NCBI GenBank assembly: GCA_009780025.1
Contig: WRAV01000015.1
Span: 1 to 45,478 of the forward strand
Source of the DNA: Oscillospiraceae bacterium
GTDB lineage: Bacteria > Bacillota > Clostridia > Oscillospirales > Ruminococcaceae
Length of the DNA stretch: 45,478 nucleotides
Direction: 5' to 3'
The stretch's first letter is position 1, and each line of letters opens with the position of its first letter. Shown here one piece after another: positions 1 to 6,258 of this stretch. Made by a program: the position numbers and the translations under genes. A model generated the notes under the pieces. The model ran no database searches and was not told the DNA's origin. It saw only the letters and a program-made list of their open reading frames with translations.

Positions 1-74
1 AACGACAACGCTCGCACATCATGGCAATGCTTCCCATTGCTTAGTGGTGCGGATTTTTGGTATAGTAAAGCCAT
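1..74. other. left-edge stretch without a recognised gene
   Basis: No coding region or RNA can be supported here. The sequence does not look like the missing C-terminal part of the phosphate-transporter gene that ends at 75. Confidence 0.4.
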
Positions 75-428
75 TCATATGGAGCGTATTTTTTCCGTTA
101 TGTTTATCTTAGGGCTTACCGGAATTCCCGCCCGCCAGGCCGCCACCGCGAACAAAACAATCGACACCATGGCAGCGCTCAGGGCTATAAGGGCGTTGCT
201 TGGGTTTTGGCCGAAACCCGCCAGAGAGAATATGGTCTCGGTGACGAGCGCTCCAGCAAAGTAGCTGGCGAGCAGCCCCAGCAGGTTGCAGACCCCGGCC
301 ATCCAGGCGGCGGCGCGGTATTTCATCGCCCCGGTGGAGACCGCGCAGGCAATGGCGTTGGGCGCGTCTGTCCAGCCGTTGACGAACACCACGCCGACAA
401 TAAGCGCCAGAACAATGCCTTCGGTCAT
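75..428 (-). pseudogene. truncated PiT-family inorganic phosphate transporter (N-terminal fragment)
   Basis: The 117-residue product begins MTEGIVLALIVGVVFVNGWTD, with the NGWTDAPNAIA signature of PiT phosphate permeases followed by hydrophobic segments typical of their N-terminal half. Family members are usually 330-500 residues and have two such repeats. Here similarity ends at the GIPVS motif (about residue 105), where intact proteins continue into a Ser/Thr-rich SxxHAL segment; this one runs into an unrelated 12-residue tail and stops. The start at 428 was chosen because the family signature begins there; the frame is open further upstream but unlike the family. PiT proteins exchange phosphate with H+ or Na+ across the membrane. 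A half-protein of this kind is probably inactive, so I call it a pseudogene. The other half is not in the window. Confidence 0.75.
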
Positions 429-549
429 GCCACCACCTGCCTGTCTTTTTGTACATGTATACGCGGGGGAAGGCGGGTTTAGGCCGGGACGATTGCCACC
501 GCACATATCGGTCTGTTGTAGTTTGTCAAGGTTTTTCACCGCTTGGACG

Positions 550-598
550 TAAAAAAATAGCCCATGAAGTAGGGAGTAATATCCCTGTTCATGGGCTT
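550..598 (-). terminator. intrinsic terminator of the methyltransferase gene
   Basis: A perfect 10-bp stem, AGCCCATGAA (559-568) with TTCATGGGCT (588-597), encloses an inner TAGGGA/TCCCTG-type helix. On the minus strand it is followed by a run of seven T's (551-557). It lies just past the stop of the methyltransferase. Confidence 0.85.
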
Positions 599-667
599 TG
601 CTGCTGGCAAGTCTCAATTATTACAATTAGTGGTATTGCAAGGGGTTGAGCGGTTTAATGCTTACAC

Positions 668-1435
668 TCAGAGGACTTTAGCAATCAACTGGATTGTATT
701 GAAATACTTGCCACCTTCTGCTGTTTTCATATCTAAAGTCCATTTGTCCACGCAATCCGCATCCAATGCAAATTCTTCTCCCTTTTTGGGGTCAAGGCTC
801 GTAAGGTATTCTTCCCAAGCTATGTCGTGGCAAACCTGTTCGCTGAAGTTCACAATCTCTATGCCCTCTGCCTTGCTAAACAAGTCCCTCCACCACTGGG
901 TGCCACGGACGTACCTCGCAACTTCGGGAACCTCCCAAAACGGTCTCATTTCCTGTGGAATATTGTCGCCAAAATCATACTTCAAGCCGGGAAATGCAAC
1001 TGCAATGTAGCCGCCTTTTTTCGCATAGGGAATAAGATTTGGCAGCACTTCCTCGGTATCGCCAAACATATTGTATGCGCCTACCGAAAAAATCACATCG
1101 AAGTAGCTCTTTGCAAATGGCAACGGCTGTGTAGCGTCCAGTAGCATCGGAACGATTTTATCTGCAATGCCAAGGGCTTGAAAACGCTCATGATTGACGG
1201 TCGGGTCAGCATATAAGTCGGTGGCAAAAACCTCAGCACCGTATGCCTGCACCAGATACAGCGCCGATAAGCCCATTCCAGAGCCTAAATCAAGGATTTT
1301 CATATCCTTGGTGATCTTGAAATGCGATGCCAATTCCTCGGCTTGTCGTATTCCATTCGGCCCCCACATTGTTTCCTTTAGTAGTGCAAGATTATTTTCA
1401 TCAGCGATAAATTTGTTTGAAAAAGTATTATTCAT
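668..1435 (-). CDS. class I SAM-dependent methyltransferase
   Basis: The 255-residue protein carries the Rossmann motif I LDLGSGMG at residues 48-55, an acidic residue at the end of strand 2 (ATDLYA) and a motif resembling post-I/II (YFDVIFSVGAYNMF), the standard layout of class I methyltransferases that move a methyl group from S-adenosylmethionine. The substrate is not evident; the C-terminal part with WEVPEVARYVRG and a cluster of aromatic residues resembles small-molecule methyltransferases. The frame is open for 16 residues further upstream, but the ATG at 1435 has GGAGG seven bases before it, so I prefer that start. The gene stands alone between a truncated transporter and a divergent dehydrogenase and has its own terminator. 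Confidence 0.85.
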   Translation of the reverse strand: MNNTFSNKFIADENNLALLKETMWGPNGIRQAEELASHFKITKDMKILDLGSGMGLSALYLVQAYGAEVFATDLYADPTVNHERFQALGIADKIVPMLLDATQPLPFAKSYFDVIFSVGAYNMFGDTEEVLPNLIPYAKKGGYIAVAFPGLKYDFGDNIPQEMRPFWEVPEVARYVRGTQWWRDLFSKAEGIEIVNFSEQVCHDIAWEEYLTSLDPKKGEEFALDADCVDKWTLDMKTAEGGKYFNTIQLIAKVL

Positions 1436-1468
1436 ATTTTCCTCCATAAAGTTAGTTTGATAACCTAT

Positions 1469-1507
1469 GGGAGGTTTATACACAAGACTATTTTATGCAA
1501 ACCTCCC
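1469..1507 (-). promoter_or_regulatory. 9-bp inverted repeat and possible promoter upstream of the methyltransferase
   Basis: GGGAGGTTT (1469-1477) and AAACCTCCC (1499-1507) form a perfect inverted repeat separated by 21 bp. On the minus strand TTTGCA and TATAAA lie inside it about 15 bp apart, so the repeat could be an operator over a weak promoter. It could also form a leader hairpin. This reading is tentative. Confidence 0.35.
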
Positions 1508-1740
1508 GGTTTACTACCAGCTCTCGTGCATTGCAGACTAACATTGTCCAGCTCTCCTTTTTTGTTCAAAATATAAGTACGTGACCCCACTCACAAAAAA
1601 GCGGAGCAACATACAAAATTATAACACACTTACTACTGCAATTGCTACCCCTAATTCTGTTCCTTTGTGGTGTGTGCGGGAATTCCCCAGAACGCGCGAT
1701 GCTCGCCCCTACTTTGCCGTGTATTTGTGCGTTTTGCGCA

Positions 1741-1769
1741 TTGATATTTTTATGTCAATTTGGTATAAT
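1741..1769 (+). promoter_or_regulatory. sigma-A promoter of the alcohol dehydrogenase gene
   Basis: The -35 TTGATA (1741-1746) and -10 TATAAT (1764-1769) are 17 bp apart. Downstream, before the ribosome site, CGCAAGGCC is repeated directly (around 1781-1802), which might be an operator. Confidence 0.8.
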
Positions 1770-1824
1770 TGTCCATATAACGCAAGGCCTGTCCGCAAGG
1801 CCTTAAAAATAAGGAGGTACAAAT

Positions 1825-3033
1825 ATGCCAGCATCGTGGGAAAAGGGAATCGACATTAACAACGTGAGCACAATTATCTGTGGCAGCCGGGTGTTTTTAG
1901 GGGTAGGCGCTATCCAGAAGATGGGCTTTATCGCCGAGCAGCTAAAGGCCAAAGGGGTTAAGAGCGTGCTTGTAATGACAGGTAAGGCCGCTTATGCCAA
2001 AACCGGCGCTTGGGACCACGTGACCAAAGCCCTGGATGCTCAGGGGATTACTTACACGCTGTACAACAAAGTGCAGCCCAACCCTGAGACCCACCAGGTT
2101 GACGAAGCTGTTAAGATTGGCAGAGACGCGGGCGCAAACGCTGTTATTGCCATTGGCGGGGGCAGCCCGATTGATGCCGGTAAGAGTGCGGCAATCCTGC
2201 TCGAGTACCCGGAGAAAACCTGCCAGGATCTCTATGAGATGAAGTTTACGCCTGAAAAGGCCGTGCCGATAGTTGCTATCAACCTCACCCACGGTACCGG
2301 CACCGAGGCCAACAGGTTTGCGGTTGTAACTATCCCGGAGAAAGAGTATAAGCCGGCCCTGGCAAGCGACCACATCTACCCCTTCTACTCAATTGATGAC
2401 CCGGCGCTAATGACCGGTCTGCCTGCGGACCAAACCAGATACGTGAGCGTGGATGCGGTAAACCACGTGGTTGAGGCCGCATCCACCGTACTGAACAACC
2501 CGTTCGCGATTACGCTGGGCAAGGAAGTCATGCGCATGGTGGCAACCTACCTGCCGGTGGCCCTCAAAGACCCCGGCAACCTTGAGGCCAGGTACTTCCT
2601 GACCTATGCTGCCATGATTGCGGGCACTTCCTTCGACAACGGGCTGCTGCACTTTACCCACGCGCTCGAGCACCCGCTGAGCGGCATCAAGCCCGAGATA
2701 ACCCACGGCCTTGGTCTGGCGATATTGCTGCCGGCAGTCGTTGAATGTGTCTACCCGGCTAGGAGCGAGATTTTGGCTGATGTGCTCTCACCCATCGTTC
2801 CAGGTCTTACAGGAGAGGCGTGCGAAGCCAAAAAGGCTGCCGATGGCGTGCGCGCATGGCTTAAGTCTGTCGGTATAACCGAGACTCTTAAAGATGTTGG
2901 ATTTACCGCAGCCGATGTTCCCAAGCTGGTTGCGCTCACCTTCGAGACCCCGGGACTGACCGGCCTGCTGGGCTGTGCGCCGGTGGGTTCGGACAAGGCA
3001 GCCGTTGAGAAGATTTACACTCAGTCGCTATAA
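1825..3033 (+). CDS. iron-containing alcohol dehydrogenase
   Basis: The 402-residue protein belongs to the type III (iron-dependent) alcohol dehydrogenases, which reduce aldehydes or ketones, or oxidise alcohols, with NAD(P)H/NAD(P)+. The nucleotide-binding GGGSPIDAGK lies at residues 111-120, followed by GTGTEANRF (157-165). By comparison with FucO, the metal ligands should be D210, H214, H279 and H294, and all four are present (SVDAVNH, HALEHPL, EITHG). Length is normal for the family. The ATG at 1825 follows AAGGAGGT at 1811-1818. The gene is monocistronic, with a strong promoter and a strong terminator. The physiological substrate cannot be read from sequence; butanol/1,3-propanediol-type or lactaldehyde-type activity are all possible. 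Confidence 0.93.
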   Translation: MPASWEKGIDINNVSTIICGSRVFLGVGAIQKMGFIAEQLKAKGVKSVLVMTGKAAYAKTGAWDHVTKALDAQGITYTLYNKVQPNPETHQVDEAVKIGRDAGANAVIAIGGGSPIDAGKSAAILLEYPEKTCQDLYEMKFTPEKAVPIVAINLTHGTGTEANRFAVVTIPEKEYKPALASDHIYPFYSIDDPALMTGLPADQTRYVSVDAVNHVVEAASTVLNNPFAITLGKEVMRMVATYLPVALKDPGNLEARYFLTYAAMIAGTSFDNGLLHFTHALEHPLSGIKPEITHGLGLAILLPAVVECVYPARSEILADVLSPIVPGLTGEACEAKKAADGVRAWLKSVGITETLKDVGFTAADVPKLVALTFETPGLTGLLGCAPVGSDKAAVEKIYTQSL

Positions 3034-3052
3034 ATAGGCTAATTCAAGCACT

Positions 3053-3102
3053 AAAAAACAACAGCCGTGTCTCCGCTTTGGGAGGCACGGCTGTTGTTTT
3101 TT
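3053..3102 (+). terminator. intrinsic terminator after the alcohol dehydrogenase
   Basis: A 17-bp stem (3053-3069 with 3086-3102) ends in a run of six T's. Flanking A's on the left arm make it potentially bidirectional, also serving the convergent gene that ends at 3169. Confidence 0.9.
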
Positions 3103-3168
3103 CAAATGTAATAGGAGGTTTTTCCTGTAAGTGTGTGCAATGCTAAACTTAACTGTGAAGCTTCTTTT

Positions 3169-3660
3169 TTAGAATTCCTTGCTTGCGGCGTTCATAAGAG
3201 ATGAGCGGAAAGTGATTTTTTTGATAGGCATTTTGTCTTTTAAAAGCTCATAAAACAGCTCGCAAAGGTTCTCGCAAGTAGAAACCTTTTTGGTAACAAC
3301 TATCCTGTACTCTGGGTATGACCAAGCAAGTTCGTGGTCTATCTTTTTAAGAGGAACGCAATACTTGGGGTCGTTAATAATTCCAGCCTTTTTGTATACT
3401 TCGAGCATTGGCTCGAGGAGCGGGTCGCCCTCTTGGAAGAGTGTTGCGTGGTGGAAGTGGTCGGCAACTTCCCAAGCTTTTTTGAAGCCCTCTTTACATG
3501 CATGAGCAAATCCGGTTACCGGGTCCACGACATCTTCGAGCTCAATTGTAAGAAGGCCCGAGTGTCCGTGGAGATGCTTTGCTTCACACGGCCAATTCAT
3601 AAATCTGTGAGCGTATTGAAAGTCAAGGTTCACGATGGATCTGTACTTGTTGTTTTCCAT
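3169..3660 (-). CDS. 6-pyruvoyl-tetrahydropterin synthase / 6-carboxytetrahydropterin synthase (QueD) family protein
   Basis: The 163-residue protein has the PTPS/QueD fold signature: a zinc-ligand His in QYAHRF (H18), a Cys-containing HGH segment CEAKHLHGH (residues 25-33) and a downstream ADHFHHATLF segment containing the usual Asp-His. QueD converts dihydroneopterin triphosphate to 6-carboxytetrahydropterin for 7-deazaguanine (queuosine) synthesis. No other queuosine genes are nearby, and the protein is longer than the roughly 120 residues of classical QueD; two residues are added between C25 and the HGH motif. It could therefore be a PTPS-like paralogue with another pterin substrate. The ATG at 3660 follows AAAGGAG; the frame extends 15 residues upstream without a ribosome site. 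Confidence 0.8.
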   Translation of the reverse strand: MENNKYRSIVNLDFQYAHRFMNWPCEAKHLHGHSGLLTIELEDVVDPVTGFAHACKEGFKKAWEVADHFHHATLFQEGDPLLEPMLEVYKKAGIINDPKYCVPLKKIDHELAWSYPEYRIVVTKKVSTCENLCELFYELLKDKMPIKKITFRSSLMNAASKEF

Positions 3661-3693
3661 TGCTGCGACTCCTTTTATTAATTGATAATAATT

Positions 3694-3722
3694 ATTATAT
3701 AGCAATTAATATCGATTGTCAA
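3694..3722 (-). promoter_or_regulatory. consensus sigma-A promoter of the QueD-like gene
   Basis: On the minus strand a perfect TTGACA (3717-3722) and perfect TATAAT (3694-3699) are 17 bp apart, which predicts strong constitutive transcription. Confidence 0.88.
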
Positions 3723-3763
3723 GAGCTGCGGTGGTTTATGTTGCAAATTTTTTTACAAAGCTA

Positions 3764-3794
3764 TTGACTTTGACGTTATGTAATAGTTTATACT
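3764..3794 (+). promoter_or_regulatory. MerR-type promoter with 19-bp spacer and operator
   Basis: TTGACT (3764-3769) and TATACT (3789-3794) are separated by 19 bp, the overlong spacing that MerR-family activators correct by DNA distortion. The spacer is an imperfect dyad (ACT...ACGTTATGT...AGT), consistent with autoregulation by the MerR protein encoded immediately downstream. Confidence 0.75.
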
Positions 3795-3814
3795 GTGTTG
3801 TGAGGTGAGACGGT

Positions 3815-4571
3815 ATGGAGTATTCCAGCAACAAGCTCTCTAAGATGTCCGGCGTAAGTGCACGCACTTTGCGACACTATGATGACATTGGGTTATTAAA
3901 GCCGGCGAGAGTAGCTTCATCTGGGTACCGCGTTTATGGTCAAGAGGAGGTGAGCGCGCTGCAACAAATACTGCTCTACAAGGAACAGGGCTTTTCGCTG
4001 GGCGATATAAAAAAGCTGTTGTCGGCCCCTGACCTTAATAGGGAGCAGACATTTTTGAGCCACCTTGCGCGGCTTCAAAAAAGGCGCGAGCTATTGGACG
4101 CTTTGATAAGCAACGTGACAAAATCCATCGCTGCCATGAAGGGAGAGATAGCAATGACAGATAAAGAAAGATTCGGGGGTTTTAAGCAAGCTGTGATTGA
4201 CGAAAACGAGCGAAAGTATGGGGCCGAAATACTGTCTAAATACGGAGCTCAGGCTGTGGAGGAATCCAACGTGTGCTTAAAGGATTTGACCAGGGAGCAA
4301 TACAACGAGTGTGAACGGCTGCGCCTTGCCGTGGAGGAAAGCCTAAAAGCGGCGCTCGAAATAGGAGACCCAGCAAAGTGTATTAGCGCAAGAGACTTGC
4401 GACCTACACCGACAGTGGTTGAGCGTGTTTTACCCAAACTACAGCCAGGAGTACCACAAGGGGCTGGGGGAAATGTATGTTGCCGATGAGCGGTTTCGAG
4501 CCCATTACGACAAGATAGCCCCCGGAGCCGCGGAGTTTTTGCGTGATGCCATCCACGCTTACTGTGGGTGA
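3815..4571 (+). pseudogene. MerR/TipA-type transcriptional regulator, frameshifted in the TipAS domain
   Basis: Residues 1-70 are a typical MerR winged helix (SARTLRHYDDIGLLKP, SGYRVYGQEEV), followed by a coiled coil and a TipAS antibiotic-recognition-like domain. The initial frame stops at 4489 after 224 residues. The expected C-terminal TipAS sequence (DLHRQWL, YHKGLGEMYVADERF, AAEFLRDAI) is instead found in the next frame, from about 4380 to a TGA at 4569-4571. A single extra base near 4370-4380 explains this: reading on with a +1 shift gives a full-length protein of about 251 residues. The start follows GAGGTGA. Transcription should come from the 19-bp-spacer promoter. Intact homologues bind peptide antibiotics or other amphipathic drugs and activate their own operon. 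Sequencing error, a real mutation, or recoding are all possible. Confidence 0.8.
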
Positions 4572-4590
4572 TGGCAAGAGGACAACAATA

Positions 4591-4620
4591 TTGACAGAAT
4601 GTGCGGCGAGCTGATACAAT
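4591..4620 (+). promoter_or_regulatory. promoter of the RidA gene
   Basis: A perfect -35 TTGACA (4591-4596) and a -10 TACAAT (4615-4620) are 18 bp apart. Confidence 0.75.
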
Positions 4621-4678
4621 ATCTATATAAATGCCGGGCGTGCCATTTATCTGCGCCCGACCCAAGGAGGACACACAA

Positions 4679-5065
4679 ATGCTTACGCAAATCAACACCA
4701 CAGACGCTCCCGGCGCTATAGGCCCGTACTCCCAGGGAATTCGTTGCTGCGACATGCTCTTTACCTCGGGGCAGCTGCCCATGGACCCCAAAACAGGGGA
4801 AATTGTAGGCGACAACGTAACCGCCCAGGCCCACATGGTTCTTAAAAATCTTGAAGCCATACTGAAAGAAGGCGGCGCGGACTTCGGCACGGTTATGAAG
4901 ACCACCTGCTTCCTGCACGACATGGCGGACTTTGCCGCGTTCAACGAGGTGTACGCCAGCTACTTCACTTCCGATCCCAAGCCGGCGAGGTCGTGCATAG
5001 CGGCAAAGACCCTGCCTCGGAATGTCCTCTGCGAGATCGAGGCTGTTGCTTGCGTGAAGAAATAG
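4679..5065 (+). CDS. RidA family (YjgF/UK114) reactive intermediate deaminase
   Basis: The 128-residue protein matches the small trimeric RidA family in length and motifs: APGAIGPYSQ near the N-terminus, the substrate-binding Arg in PARS (about residue 105) and the CEIEAVA segment near the C-terminus. RidA hydrolyses 2-aminoacrylate and other enamine/imine intermediates released by PLP enzymes, protecting them from damage. The ATG at 4679 has AAGGAGG at 4664-4670; an in-frame ATG at 4631 lacks one. It has its own promoter and a downstream hairpin, so it appears to be expressed alone. Confidence 0.92.
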   Translation: MLTQINTTDAPGAIGPYSQGIRCCDMLFTSGQLPMDPKTGEIVGDNVTAQAHMVLKNLEAILKEGGADFGTVMKTTCFLHDMADFAAFNEVYASYFTSDPKPARSCIAAKTLPRNVLCEIEAVACVKK

Positions 5066-5120
5066 GGATTGTGTATGGGCGCCGCTTGCTGCGCCCGCGA
5101 TCATGGTACACACCAACAGG

Positions 5121-5160
5121 AAATGTGCGGTCGGGTTTTCATCCCCGGCCGCACATTTAT
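5121..5160 (+). terminator. hairpin after ridA-like gene
   Basis: AAATGTGCGG (5121-5130) pairs with CCGCACATTT (5149-5158), with an inner CGGG/CCCG helix. The trailing T-run is short (TTTAT), so termination may be partial. The hairpin touches the left end of the adjoining repeat element. Confidence 0.6.
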
Positions 5161-6169
5161 AGTCAGCGGACTTCAAAACTGACACAAGAGGTGGGTGGTT
5201 TTTGAGGCCTAGGTCAAGTATTTAAGTTCAAGTTTTAGTTCAAGACCAAATCTTAATCAGCCTTTGGCTGGGCATATTGTACCGCTGATGCCGCGGAGGC
5301 GCTTACTCTTTGTCTCGCCAAAGAGTAAGCAGGAAGGCGACTTAGGGGGCTTCCCCCCGTGGCGCCCCCGACTACTGCGCCAAAGGCATGCAGTAGTCGC
5401 AAAGACCGCGTAAGCCCCCCGCACTATACCCGGCCTTGCTCGTCGAATTTTTGCCCGGGTAGCCTCTTCGTATCTGTAATGCACTGTCAATACCGGGCAA
5501 AACCATTTGCTCATGCGGTCACCAAACGCCCGGCAATCACGGATCAGGCTTTGAACCGGTAGGTTGAATTTAGGCCGTTGGGCCGACATCGAATTTACCC
5601 AGCCGCTATGCGAGCCCGGGTTTAGAGTGAGGAATTCTCGCGATGAGATGTTAGCTGTTGACTGCGCCACTACTGACAAGTCGGGAGCTCGCAAGAATAA
5701 CATACCAATAAACTTTCTAGTTTTCGCTCACCTGTCCGTATAGTGGGGGTCTGGGGGAGTTGTTTGCGACTGAACTTGGAGCAAACCCGGTCCTCCCCCA
5801 GTCGCCTTTCTTTTGCTTACTTTTTCTTTGGCGAGACAAAGAAAAGTAAGTGCCCCTGCGGCATGAGCGGCACACTATTCTCGCCCGCAGGCGAATTAAT
5901 ATTCAGACCTTGACCTGGAACTTGACCTTAAGGCTTTGAACTTGACCTTGGCCGGTCGTGGATGGAACCCCGACCCTACAACGATGTGGGGGCAAACCAG
6001 GGGTCCGATGTTAAACCAGGGGCGGGAAAACCCCGCCCCTACGACGATTGTTAGGCTTGTGGAGATTGCCCGCTGGGACGCCCGGGTATAGCGTACCCTA
6101 CAACGCAAAACTTTGCCCTCAAAAACCCACCCGCCCCTTGCGGTATTTTTGAAGTCACTCAGCTATATA
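5158..6169. repeat. large inverted-repeat element, copy 1 (about 1.0 kb)
   Basis: The outer ends are imperfect terminal inverted repeats: the left starts TATAGTCAGCGGACTTCAAA, and the complement of the right reads TATATAGCTGAGTGACTTCA, both running on into a GGGTGG and TTTTTGAGG segment. Inside lie degenerate TCAAGG-type short repeats, then an inner inverted repeat with a right arm at about 5745-5905 and a decayed left arm at 5243-5345. The right arm contains a hairpin CTGGGGGAG...CTCCCCCAG with nested GTTTGC...GCAAAC. The 33-bp core shared by all full copies is at 5595-5627. This copy also holds REP-like palindromes at 5950-6060. Reading frames across it differ between copies and look like by-products of the repeat, so I call no gene here. 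Confidence 0.85.
6019..6045. repeat. REP-like GC-rich palindrome
   Basis: GGGGCGGG-AAAA-CCCCGCCCC followed by TACGACG. It is one of several short palindromes of this type in the window whose right arm ends in CCCCTAC. Confidence 0.7.
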
Positions 6170-6201
6170 CAATAGACGCATGACGCAATTGCACGCAAAC
6201 A

Positions 6202-6247
6202 AAAATCGCTCGCAGATACGGAAACTTCCATATCTGCGAGCGATTTT
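6202..6247 (-). terminator. intrinsic terminator of the baiN-cmk-plsC-ispH operon
   Basis: A perfect 17-bp stem (6202-6218 with 6231-6247) has a 12-base loop and on the minus strand is followed by TTTTTGTTT. It lies just after the stop of the IspH-S1 gene. A/T tails on both sides could make it bidirectional. Confidence 0.9.
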
Positions 6248-6258
6248 ATTTTGTAATT

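Noticed and set aside
1581-1859. 92-codon plus-strand frame upstream of the alcohol dehydrogenase
   Set aside because: It has no ribosome site, runs through the clear promoter and ribosome site of the dehydrogenase and has no recognisable protein pattern.
5257-5703. Open frames of 60-150 codons inside the large repeat elements (also 11109-11369, 15526-15825, 34574-34948)
   Set aside because: Similar peptide strings appear in different frames, strands and lengths in different copies, break at different points, lack ribosome sites and follow the DNA repeat. They look like by-products of the repeat.
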